Below, piece after piece: positions 1 to 5,657 of a stretch of 10,898 bases of DNA (positions are counted from its first letter, which is position 1; every line of letters starts with the position of its first letter). This DNA is from Trebonia sp. GTDB lineage: Bacteria; Actinomycetota; Actinomycetes; Streptosporangiales; Streptosporangiaceae. The stretch spans positions 1 through 10,898 of the forward strand of contig JASHPP010000152.1 in the NCBI GenBank assembly GCA_030038035.1, read 5' to 3'. A program made the translations under genes and the position numbers. Below the pieces are notes generated by a model. The model did no database searches. It was given only the letters and a program-made list of their open reading frames with translations, and was not told the DNA's origin.

Positions 1-283
1 AGGTGACGATCACGACGCCGTTGAACCGCGCCGGGTCCGCCGGGCGGGCGACGTACATGCGGGTCCGGTACCCGGCCCGCTCCCCCGGCCGGACCGCCCA
101 CCGCCCGTCCCGCCCGATGGCGGCTGGCTGAACCGGCTCATAGGACTGGGCCACGCCGTCGAGCAGGAACTCCTCGATCACGTAGCCGTAGTCGCCGACG
201 TCTGGCGGGCTACCGAAAGCCCAGCCTCTCCCCCCTGTCACGGGGCCGCTGGCGGCCGCGGTCCGCGTCCGTCGGCCGGTCAT
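1..283 (-). CDS. alpha/beta hydrolase domain protein, N-terminal part (cut by window edge)
   Basis: Seen: an open minus-strand frame from ATG 283-281 runs off the left edge, giving 94 codons. The segment GYVIEEFLLDGVAQSYEPV, followed further on by YRTRMYVARPADPARFNG, is what I recognise from the start of the large alpha/beta hydrolase-domain family (Abhydrolase_10 type), where RPADPARFNG precedes the first core strand. The nucleophile elbow would lie outside the window, so catalytic competence cannot be judged. The first ~20 residues are Arg/Thr/Ala-rich and not a convincing signal peptide. Start choice: AGGAGG at 295-300 lies 11 nt upstream, inside the last codons of the preceding gene, whose stop is 6 bp away. 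The two genes are therefore probably co-transcribed and coupled. Inferred role: ester or lactone hydrolysis, substrate unknown. Confidence 0.72.
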   Translation of the reverse strand, partial: MTGRRTRTAAASGPVTGGRGWAFGSPPDVGDYGYVIEEFLLDGVAQSYEPVQPAAIGRDGRWAVRPGERAGYRTRMYVARPADPARFNGVVIVT

Positions 284-289
284 CGCAGG

Positions 290-649
290 TCAGGCCTCCT
301 GCTGGCCGGGCACCTGCACGATGTTCAGCCGCACCCGCTTGCCGGTCAGCTGCTCGAGTTCGCCGCGAAGCGGCTCGGCGGAATGTTCGCGCCACACCCC
401 CTCGGTCTGCGCGGGGCGGTGAAAGCCCCACGCCACCTGTGGCCGCGTTGCGCGGATGGTGACCTGCACCCGGTCCGCGGCCAGCTCGACCTCCACCGCC
501 GAGAGCCCGACCGCCCGCTCGATGCTCCGCTGCACGGCGCCGCGGATCGCGGCGTCCTGAATGACGATCCGGCGGGCCACGGCGTACTTCTCGCCCGTCT
601 CGGCCATCTGGTCCCTGACCTGCTTCTTGAACGCGCTTTCCTCAGTCAC
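290..649 (-). CDS. small protein with ribosomal S3-like KH domain behind an ARM-TGE-Y motif
   Basis: Seen: 119 residues from GTG 649-647; an in-frame TGA lies a few codons upstream, so this is the longest start. Two parts. Residues 7-27 carry FKKQVRDQMAETGEKY followed by AVARR, a short motif I recall at the ends of many otherwise unrelated actinobacterial proteins. Residues ~30-119 read like the N-terminal (type II) KH domain of bacterial ribosomal protein S3: QDAAIR, RSIERAVGLSAVEVE, ADRVQVTIRATRP, then LRGELEQLTGKRVRLNI, each with a close counterpart in actinobacterial S3. The S3 GRRG RNA-contact loop is absent; residues 71-92 form a longer loop containing GFHRPAQTEGVWREH. The C-terminal S3 domain is missing, so this is not rpsC. 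Inferred role: an RNA- or nucleic-acid-binding accessory protein, or a domain with lost RNA contact. It is followed after 6 bp by the hydrolase gene. Confidence 0.7.
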   Translation of the reverse strand: MTEESAFKKQVRDQMAETGEKYAVARRIVIQDAAIRGAVQRSIERAVGLSAVEVELAADRVQVTIRATRPQVAWGFHRPAQTEGVWREHSAEPLRGELEQLTGKRVRLNIVQVPGQQEA

Positions 650-790
650 GCCTAACGGCCCTTGTCCTCACAGCCACCGCGGGCGCGGGCCGCGATCAGC
701 TCGGAGTGCGGCAGGCGCTCCTGCCAGCCCTCACGCTACCAGCCCGCATGGGCGCGGTCACGGGTGTCATCGCCAGCTGGCTGATACGCG
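650..790. other. intergenic stretch without a supported gene
   Basis: With the following remnant this makes 342 bp without an intact gene. The minus strand has short GC-ending open stretches separated by TAG at about 732-734 and TAG at about 653-655, but no start, ribosome binding site or family match supports them. Any promoter of the KH-domain gene should lie here; I could not identify a clear -35/-10 pair. Confidence 0.5.
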
Positions 791-991
791 ATGGAGTACA
801 AGCCGCTAAATGGCCCGGGCTGCGGCGCAAGCACCACTCCGGCCGCCAGCGCATCACTGTCATCCTTCGCGGCGGTGCGGCTGGGACGGCCCCTCTGGCC
901 ACACCAGCAGCGCGCGCTTGCCGCGTTCGACCAGGCTCGCGTCGCGGGCAGCGCGTCCACGTACCTGGTCATCCCGGCGGGCGCCCGGGCC
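791..991 (+). pseudogene. N-terminal remnant of a superfamily 2 (DEAD/DEAH) helicase
   Basis: Seen: the plus-strand frame from ATG 791 encodes, at 875-985, a segment with PLWPHQQRALAAFDQAR, then STYLVIPAGA. Established: SF2 helicases open with a Q-like motif of the form LRPHQ..AL.AF, then a strand running into Walker A (VLPPGxGKT). The match stops at PAGA (974-985), where GKT should follow; instead the frame reads RA, and at 992-994 meets the stop complement of the convergent S41 gene. No ATPase motif follows in this frame: beyond 991 it is only the antisense of that gene. Inferred: a deletion or rearrangement fused the helicase start to the end of the S41 gene and left a dead fragment. The first ~28 residues (MEYKPLNGPG...) are not recognisable. 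A chance resemblance remains possible because the segment is short. Confidence 0.5.
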
Positions 992-2680
992 TCAGCCGCC
1001 GGGCAGGTGTTCCCGGCAGGCGAGGATGGCTTCCATGGCGGGGTCGCGGTTGCTGCTGTAGGCCTCGAAGGTCGGTGGCGTGTAGATGTCCGGCGCGATC
1101 CACGGCCGGTGATCCATCGGCCAGGAGGTCTGCCAGTACAGGTCCCCGACGTTGGCGGTGGCCTTGCTGTACGGAAGCAGGAACGGGACCGCCTCCCCGA
1201 TGAAGTTGGGGCGCGAGCCGGACGGCTCTCCGACGAAGACGGCGCCCGTCTCGCGGCCGATCGCGGTTGCGGTGTTCTGCGCCGCGGAGAAGGTTCCGCG
1301 CCCGATGATCACGTACAGCCCGCCCGGCTGGCTGACCTTGTCGCACCCGATGAGGTGGTGCAGCAGCGGCTGGGTCAGGTAGGTGTTCCCGCCGCCGTTC
1401 CAGCGCAGGTCGATGACCAGCGTGGCGACCTCGTGCCTGTCGATGAACCGGAACAGCCGCGCGCAGAAGGCGGCCAGCGGCTCGGCCGGATGATCGCCGA
1501 CGCCGTTGAACTGGAAGTAGACCAGCCGGCGGTCGGCCAGGTACTCATACCAGAACAAGATGTCGCTGTTGCGCAGGTACAACGGCAGCGGGGACGGCAC
1601 GGTGTCGGGCAGCGAAATCCACCCGGGAGGCCGTGGCCGGGTCGGTGACGGCGGCGGCGGTATCGACGGGTAGGTCCGCGGCCCGCCTGCCTGCGAGCCG
1701 ACTGTCACGGTGCCGCTGGCGCCATCGGGGAACCGGACGGTCAGCGGCACGGAGCCGGGATCGGCGAGCAGCCCGAGCGCGTGCAGGATCGGCGGCCAGC
1801 GCAGCACCTCGGGTCCGAGCCACCTGACCTGCTGAGTGTTGTCCCGGCTGAGCAGCGGCTCGAGCGCGGCGAGCGCTTCGGTGGCGTCGTGCTCGCCGAC
1901 GGCGAGGACCTGCGCGCCGAGCAGCCGCCGGTGCTGCGCGGCGGCGACCGCGGTCACGAACAGGCCCTCAGCGAACAGGTACAGCTTGACCGGCAGCACC
2001 CGGTTGAGGTCCTGGTCGTCCTCGGCAGGGGCGATGTAGGCGTGCCCGTCGCCCAGCGGGCGGAGCAGCTTCAGCAGGCCGACGATGAGCTGCGCGTCGG
2101 ACAGCTCAGGCACGGCCGCCGCGAGCCGCGCGACAGCCGCGCCGAACTCCGTCTCGTCGTAATCGCGGGACGGCGTGCGGCGCCGCACCTCCCTGGCGAG
2201 GAATGCCAGGTCCGCGCGCCACCCTTGCTCGCGCGACAGCGAGTCCTTGTCGAGGATCCCCAGCATGTCGCGGACGTCCCCGCGGGCACGCAACGGTTCC
2301 CACAGCGGGTCGGCGCGTGGCCGGTCGAGGTCACGAAAGCCCAGGTCCAGCGCGCGGGACAGGGCCGCGACCGCGAGTTCGTGTGCACCGAGCCCGAGCT
2401 GGCAGCAGGCGATCCGGTAGCCGACCTCTCCGGGGTAGACCGTGTCGGCGAGCCGTTTCCCCCAGGCGCCGAGCCGCAGCACCGCCTCGTAGGCGGCAAG
2501 GGCCGCCTGATAGTCACCGAGCTCGTAGCGGGCCTCGGCGAGGTAGTCCCAGTAGCTGCCGTTGACCGGATTGAGGTCCACCACCTGCTGCCACAGCGCC
2601 GCGGCCTGCGCCCAGCTGCCCGCGCCGGTTCGTTCCTGGGCCACGGCCACGATCCGCGGCAGGCTGGACGCCGCGGTCAT
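992..2680 (-). CDS. TPR / PDZ-like / S41-family peptidase-like protein
   Basis: Seen: 562 residues, ATG 2680-2678. Residues ~10-130 are paired helices of TPR type (WQQVVDLNP, YWDYLAEARYELGDYQAALAAY, AVAALSRALDLG). LGDGHAYI at 209-216 matches the DGHT region of tricorn-like S41 enzymes. A PDZ-like stretch (GAQVLAVGEHDATEAL, 255-270) and a proline-rich linker (338-353) follow. The S41 core has LVIDLRWNGGGNT (421-433), GTFSAAQN (462-469, nucleophile candidate Ser465) and VGEPSGSRPN (483-492). The lysine of CtpA-type Ser/Lys enzymes is not in its usual place, so a tricorn-like Ser/His arrangement with His213 is more likely. There is no signal peptide or membrane helix, so it should be cytoplasmic, whereas many S41 proteins are exported. 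Its ATG overlaps the regulator's stop (ATGA, 4 bp), so the two are made together. Substrate unknown: probably peptides, with TPR choosing the partner. Confidence 0.82.
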   Translation of the reverse strand: MTAASSLPRIVAVAQERTGAGSWAQAAALWQQVVDLNPVNGSYWDYLAEARYELGDYQAALAAYEAVLRLGAWGKRLADTVYPGEVGYRIACCQLGLGAHELAVAALSRALDLGFRDLDRPRADPLWEPLRARGDVRDMLGILDKDSLSREQGWRADLAFLAREVRRRTPSRDYDETEFGAAVARLAAAVPELSDAQLIVGLLKLLRPLGDGHAYIAPAEDDQDLNRVLPVKLYLFAEGLFVTAVAAAQHRRLLGAQVLAVGEHDATEALAALEPLLSRDNTQQVRWLGPEVLRWPPILHALGLLADPGSVPLTVRFPDGASGTVTVGSQAGGPRTYPSIPPPPSPTRPRPPGWISLPDTVPSPLPLYLRNSDILFWYEYLADRRLVYFQFNGVGDHPAEPLAAFCARLFRFIDRHEVATLVIDLRWNGGGNTYLTQPLLHHLIGCDKVSQPGGLYVIIGRGTFSAAQNTATAIGRETGAVFVGEPSGSRPNFIGEAVPFLLPYSKATANVGDLYWQTSWPMDHRPWIAPDIYTPPTFEAYSSNRDPAMEAILACREHLPGG

Positions 2681-3243
2681 CCGTGCTCCTTACCTGGCGG
2701 CGGGGCGGCGGAGGCGGCGAAGAACAGCCGGACCTCGCGTCCCCCCGCCGGCCGCTGCGACGGGTCCCCGGCCCGCCCGGACAGTCGCTCCAGGATGTCT
2801 GCGAGCTGGTGCTTCACCGTGGCGAACTCCGCCTCGGTCAGCCACGTGGTCGTGCCGCTGACCGTCGGCTGCCACGGCGCGGGTTCCAGGCCGGCCCGCC
2901 GGAACCGGCTCTTGGTGCGCTCGGTCTCGTGGTCGAGGAACACCTCGAGCGCGGCCTCGGCGGCAAGCTCACCCTCGGCGTCGAGCCCGAGCGGCCGCAG
3001 GTCCTGGTCTGGACTGGTCAGCCGCCATGGCTTTTCCCGGCCGCCGCGCTCCGGCTCCTGTTCGATGTAGCCGTACTTGGCCAGCATGCCAAGGTGGTAA
3101 GAGCAGCTCGCGACCGACTCGCCGAGCACCTCGGCGCAGCGGGTGGCGGTGGCGGTCGTCTCGCTGCCGATGAGGTCTATCAGCTTCCACCGCAGCGGGT
3201 GCGCAAGCGCCCGCAGCGCCTTCGGATCGGTCCCGCCTGTCAT
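2677..3243 (-). CDS. ArsR-type winged-helix transcriptional regulator (operon leader)
   Basis: Seen: 188 residues from ATG 3243-3241; a TTG at 3252 would add three residues (MFN). Residues 6-65 form the winged HTH: ALRALAHPLRWKLIDLIG, then ATRCAEVLGESVASCSYHL (helix-turn-helix with recognition helix around 44-56), then a wing with YIEQEPERGG. The middle is acidic and helical (AEGELAAEAALEVFLDH). The C-terminal part has WLTEAEFATVKHQLADILERL and ends in a Pro/Ala-rich tail. This is the HTH_20-like, non-metal branch: no CxC metal site is seen in the HTH. Start choice: the candidate -10 TATCTT ends 7 nt before ATG 3243, so the mRNA would begin at or next to the start codon. The ACAAGATACC sequence upstream offers no Shine-Dalgarno. 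It probably represses its own operon through the array at 3250-3289; inducer unknown. It resembles the regulator at 6276-6920 in size and architecture. Confidence 0.85.
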   Translation of the reverse strand: MTGGTDPKALRALAHPLRWKLIDLIGSETTATATRCAEVLGESVASCSYHLGMLAKYGYIEQEPERGGREKPWRLTSPDQDLRPLGLDAEGELAAEAALEVFLDHETERTKSRFRRAGLEPAPWQPTVSGTTTWLTEAEFATVKHQLADILERLSGRAGDPSQRPAGGREVRLFFAASAAPPPGKEHG

Positions 3244-3249
3244 GTTGAA

Positions 3250-3289
3250 CAAGATACCTTGCTAAAGACATCTTGCTCAAGGTTTCTTG
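3250..3289. promoter_or_regulatory. triple phased operator: three CAAG-N4-CTTG dyads every 14 bp
   Basis: Seen: CAAGATACCTTG (3250-3261), AAAGACATCTTG (3264-3275) and CAAGGTTTCTTG (3278-3289), each followed by CT, CT or TG, so the unit is 14 bp. Each is an inverted repeat of AAG/CTT half-sites. The outer two also pair with each other: 3249-3261 and 3278-3290 are 12/13 reverse-complementary, and both the outer and the central symmetry are centred at 3269.5. The array is AT-rich against its surroundings, lies between the regulator and the divergent membrane gene, and covers the candidate regulator promoter. Inferred: the binding site of the ArsR-type protein encoded at 2677-3243. Confidence 0.72.
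3251..3280 (-). promoter_or_regulatory. candidate promoter of the ArsR-S41 operon, probably leaderless
   Basis: Reading the minus strand: -35 TTGAGC (3280-3275), an 18-nt spacer, -10 TATCTT (3256-3251, fits TAnnnT), then 7 nt to ATG 3243. Transcription would start at or beside the A of the start codon. Both hexamers lie inside the operator array, which fits autorepression. Confidence 0.5.
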
Positions 3290-3369
3290 TGAGATGCCTT
3301 CGCCGGGCAGGCGTTGTGCGCAGGTCACGCCGGGTGTTCCATGGGCGTAGCGGAAGGAAGGGGGCAGCG

Positions 3370-3765
3370 ATGCGTCTTGTGCTCCGGGTCTTGTTCTTCG
3401 AGTTCGCGCTGTCCTGGGCGATGGTGCTGGCCGGCTGGATTCGGGTGACCGCGCAGGTCCGGCCGTTCCTGGTGGGCGCGCTGCGGGCACGCTTCCGGCG
3501 CCGCGCCTGGCGCGCGGGACTGGGCCTGCTTGTCGGCCTTGCGGTGGCCGCGGGCTGGCCGCTCCTGTTCTTGTTCTTGCCTGCGTGGGCGGCGGCCGCG
3601 CACGGGAACTGGCTGAACGTGGCACTTCTGTGGTGGGTGCTGGCCGGCGCGTGTGGCAGCGTGGTGCTCGCGGCGAAAGTGAGCAGGCCGAGCACCCGCC
3701 GCGAACTCCGCACGGGGTGTCAGTGCGGCACGTGCACCGCGTACGGCCGTGCCGGTAACCCGTGA
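3370..3765 (+). CDS. small three-helix membrane protein with Cys-rich C-terminus
   Basis: Seen: 131 residues from ATG 3370, with a purine-rich ribosome binding site (AAGGGGG) 6 nt upstream. Hydrophobic segments lie at about 3-24 (VLRVLFFEFALSWAMVLAGWI), 50-73 (LLVGLAVAAGWPLLFLFLPAW) and 82-102 (LNVALLWWVLAGACGSVVLAA). The loop between the first two is strongly basic (RARFRRRAWR, 39-48), so by the positive-inside rule it should be cytoplasmic, which places the C-terminus outside. That tail carries CQCGTC (117-122), a compact CxCxxC able to bind metal or form a disulfide. I do not recognise a family. The gene diverges from the ArsR regulator across the operator array, so it may be under the same control, and its stop lies 9 bp from the convergent ferredoxin stop with no room for a terminator between them. 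Codon use looks native. Confidence 0.72.
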   Translation: MRLVLRVLFFEFALSWAMVLAGWIRVTAQVRPFLVGALRARFRRRAWRAGLGLLVGLAVAAGWPLLFLFLPAWAAAAHGNWLNVALLWWVLAGACGSVVLAAKVSRPSTRRELRTGCQCGTCTAYGRAGNP

Positions 3766-3774
3766 GCTTGCCGG

Positions 3775-4002
3775 CTACAGCCGGAACCGGATGCAGTCGC
3801 CCGGGCAGGCCCGGCTGGCCTCGCGGACGCGGTCGGCGTAGCTGTCCGGCACCTCGGCCGGGTCGCCCGGGCTAGCCGGCCGGACGCTCCCGTCTTGCCG
3901 CACGCGCGAGATCGCGTCCTCGCCGAGGACGAAGACCCGCTGCTCGATCAGCTCGCACAGGCCGGCGCCGGTGCACTTGCCGGTCTCGATCCAGACCTTC
4001 AC
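3775..4002 (-). CDS. [3Fe-4S]-type ferredoxin
   Basis: Seen: 75 residues from GTG 4002-4000, which overlaps the oxygenase stop as GTGA (4 bp); GAGG lies 5 nt upstream. Cluster motif: C10-TGAGL-C16 and, near the end, A-C66-P-G-D-C70. Established: the C-x5-C...CP pattern, with the second cysteine of a normal CxxCxxC missing, is typical of the small [3Fe-4S] ferredoxins that serve actinobacterial P450s and some ring-hydroxylating oxygenases. C70 is an extra cysteine beyond the canonical three. Many Asp/Glu residues give the usual acidic surface. Inferred: it carries electrons to the Rieske oxygenase encoded immediately upstream, at equal dosage because of the coupling. No ferredoxin reductase gene is in the window. 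Confidence 0.87.
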   Translation of the reverse strand: MKVWIETGKCTGAGLCELIEQRVFVLGEDAISRVRQDGSVRPASPGDPAEVPDSYADRVREASRACPGDCIRFRL

Positions 4003-5354
4003 GCCGGCCTCGCCGGCTCCCGGACGCCCTGGTTCCCCGGCACCAGGTCCTGCCACGGCCGGTCCGCGCCGATGATCTGCGAGGCGGCGCCGATCCCCGC
4101 GAAGTCGCAGCCCTCGCCAAGGCCGAGCGGGTCGCCGCCTGCCGCCACCGAGGCGACCGAGTCGGCGAACAGGCGGCGCATCCGGATGACGGCCAGGTCG
4201 GCGGGGACGAGGTGCTCCTTCGCCCGGTCGTACAGCCTGCCCTCCGACAGCTGGACCGCGGCGTCCTGGACGCGGTTCCCGCCGCGGAAGCCGGCGAAGC
4301 TCTGGCCGGCCGCCATCGCCGCGCGGTCCTGCCGGGGCAGCCGGATCCGCCGGTTGTCCGGTTCCGGCCCCCAGACCGCGGGGTCGACCCCGCCCGCCCG
4401 CTGTGCCGCGGCGATCCCGCCGGCGCCCTTGGGCACCCTGAACACGCCGATCGACGAGCTCGTGTAGTCGTCGCGCGGGACGACGATCACCGCGCCGGAC
4501 GCGACCCCGCCGATGAACGCCGTGTACGGCATGGCGAAGGCGGTCACCCGGACGAACTTCTTCCCCGGATCGCCTGTCACGTCCCTGATGGCCGCGTAGT
4601 GGAAGCCGAACGGGGTGTTCTCCACCTCGATCCGCGGCGCGTTGTCGTCGCTGGGCCAGCCGCCTGGCCGGGCGCCCCCGCCGGGTGCCGCGCCGGCCCG
4701 CCTGCCGGGCAGCTGCATGTCCAGGTCCCACGGCTGGCCGGCGAACCGCAGCGAGCCGACGCTGCGCGGGCCCGCTCCCATGGTCGCGAGCGTGTCCAGG
4801 TGCAAGATCGCGACGTGCGAGGAGTCGATCGAGCCCTCCTGAACCTGCATCCAGTTGCAGTCCATGATCATCTCGCTGACGATCAGCTCGTCGGGGGCCG
4901 CGTCGGTCCAGGAGAAGGCGGGGAAGGGCGGCTCGGTGCCGGGCGGGCCCAGGTAGACCCAGCCGAGCCCGCCCGCCTCGCGGACGGGGTAGGCGCCGTG
5001 CTTGACCCGCTGGCGGAAGGCCGCCGTCGCCAGGTTGGGCGTCTCCATGATCGTGCCGTCTGCCGCGTACTTCCACCCGTGGTAGAGGCAGCGGATGCCG
5101 CCCTCCTCGACGCGGCCGAGCACGAGGGAGGCGCCGCGATGGCAGCACAGCTCGTCGAGGAAGCCAAGCCGTCCGGCCGAGTCCCTGAAGGCGGCGAAGT
5201 TCTCGCCGAGGATGGTGACCCGGATCGGCGGGCAGTCCGGCTCGGGCAGGTCGGCCGCCTGGAACGCGGGCGTCCAGTACCTGCGCAGCACCTTGCCCAT
5301 CGGGGTACCAGGGCCGACCCGGCATAGCACCTCGTTCTCTTCTGGGGTCAGCAT
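3999..5354 (-). CDS. Rieske [2Fe-2S] aromatic-ring oxygenase, alpha subunit (phthalate dioxygenase / LigXa type)
   Basis: Seen: 451 residues from ATG 5354-5352, with AGGAGG at 5363-5368, 8 nt upstream. The N-terminus ENEVLCRVGPGTPMGKVLRRYW is characteristic of the phthalate-4,5-dioxygenase/LigXa branch. Rieske ligands: C70-x-H72 in LCCHRGASL and C89-x2-H92 in CLYHGWKY. Catalytic domain: N167-W, then EGSIDSSHVAILH, where D177 is the bridging Asp between centres and H180 and H185 are the mononuclear iron ligands. The third iron ligand (Asp/Glu) cannot be assigned by eye. Residues ~215-240 are a Gly/Pro/Ala-rich insert. The residue inside the CxH motif is Cys rather than the usual Pro. Established: this branch hydroxylates or O-demethylates aromatic carboxylates and ethers with O2 and NAD(P)H via separate electron carriers. 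The partner ferredoxin gene overlaps its 3' end. The exact substrate is unknown. Confidence 0.9.
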   Translation of the reverse strand: MLTPEENEVLCRVGPGTPMGKVLRRYWTPAFQAADLPEPDCPPIRVTILGENFAAFRDSAGRLGFLDELCCHRGASLVLGRVEEGGIRCLYHGWKYAADGTIMETPNLATAAFRQRVKHGAYPVREAGGLGWVYLGPPGTEPPFPAFSWTDAAPDELIVSEMIMDCNWMQVQEGSIDSSHVAILHLDTLATMGAGPRSVGSLRFAGQPWDLDMQLPGRRAGAAPGGGARPGGWPSDDNAPRIEVENTPFGFHYAAIRDVTGDPGKKFVRVTAFAMPYTAFIGGVASGAVIVVPRDDYTSSSIGVFRVPKGAGGIAAAQRAGGVDPAVWGPEPDNRRIRLPRQDRAAMAAGQSFAGFRGGNRVQDAAVQLSEGRLYDRAKEHLVPADLAVIRMRRLFADSVASVAAGGDPLGLGEGCDFAGIGAASQIIGADRPWQDLVPGNQGVREPARPA

Positions 5355-5370
5355 GCGCGTTACCTCCTGC

Positions 5371-5592
5371 TCAGCCGGCGACGGGTTCGTAGGTGGCCAC
5401 CCGCGGGTCCGCGATGAGCGGCAGCCCGAGCAGCATCAGCGGGTAGTCGCGGGCGACCTCACCGGACCTGGCGGCGGCCACGGCGTCGTAGACCGCCGGG
5501 CTGACCCGCAGCGACGTCACGTGCGCGCCGCTCCCCCACGCCGCCCAGATCTGGGTGCACGCGTTGTCGATGACGATCGATAGCCACAGCAC
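5371..5592 (-). CDS. 73-residue protein of unknown function in the Rieske operon
   Basis: Seen: GTG 5592-5590 to TGA 5373-5371. The N-terminus is hydrophobic (MLWLSIVIDNACTQIWAAWG) but interrupted by Asp/Asn, so not a clear signal or membrane helix. The rest (LRVSPAVYDAVAAAR, YPLMLLGLPLIADPRV) looks like a compact alpha/beta fold. I recognise no family. An internal GTG at 5520-5518 with GGGGGAG 10 nt upstream would give a 49-residue version. The stop lies 16 bp before the oxygenase ATG and that gap holds the oxygenase's strong ribosome binding site, so the gene is almost certainly co-transcribed with it. It lies 65 bp downstream of the VOC gene. No ribosome binding site is evident before GTG 5592, consistent with a leaderless start. 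Confidence 0.6.
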   Translation of the reverse strand: MLWLSIVIDNACTQIWAAWGSGAHVTSLRVSPAVYDAVAAARSGEVARDYPLMLLGLPLIADPRVATYEPVAG

Positions 5593-5627
5593 GGACCCAA
5601 GGTCCGCCGGCCCGCCGCGGTTGTCAA
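5592..5627 (-). promoter_or_regulatory. candidate internal promoter and dyad ahead of the 73-residue gene
   Basis: Reading the minus strand: a perfect -35 TTGACA (5627-5622), 17 nt, then a weak -10 GACCTT (5604-5599); the predicted start falls at about the GTG 5592. A perfect dyad CGGACC-CAA-GGTCCG (5592-5606) spans the -10 region and ends on the first base of the start codon, so it could be an operator or an RNA hairpin masking the start. The poor -10 keeps confidence low. Confidence 0.35.
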
Positions 5628-5657
5628 GCCGGGGCGGCGCAGGTTGTCGGGCAGAGC

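Noticed and set aside
736..972. Minus-strand open frame (78 codons) ending in RDRAHAGW, with an open GC-ending continuation after its TAG to about 655
   Set aside because: No ribosome binding site or family match; the plus strand at 875-985 has the better explanation (helicase N-terminus), so this frame is most likely its antisense.
992..1648. Continuation of the plus-strand frame that begins at 791
   Set aside because: Beyond 991 it is the antisense of the S41 gene, with no helicase motifs; only the first 200 bp can be meaningful.
1781..3070. Long plus-strand open frame (429 codons) opposite the S41 and ArsR genes
   Set aside because: Arg/Gly/Pro-rich antisense product of GC-rich DNA; the minus-strand genes show clear domains and coupling.
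3766..3774. A bidirectional terminator between the convergent membrane and ferredoxin genes
   Set aside because: Only 9 bp separate the stops and no stem-loop with a U-tract is visible.
3775..5325. A 516-codon minus-strand frame that would fuse a long N-terminus to the ferredoxin
   Set aside because: Its first 440 codons are an Arg-rich out-of-frame reading of the Rieske gene; the ferredoxin has its own GTG and ribosome binding site at the 4-bp overlap.
4212..5327. Plus-strand open frame (371 codons) opposite the Rieske gene
   Set aside because: Antisense shadow; the Rieske frame carries all ligand motifs.
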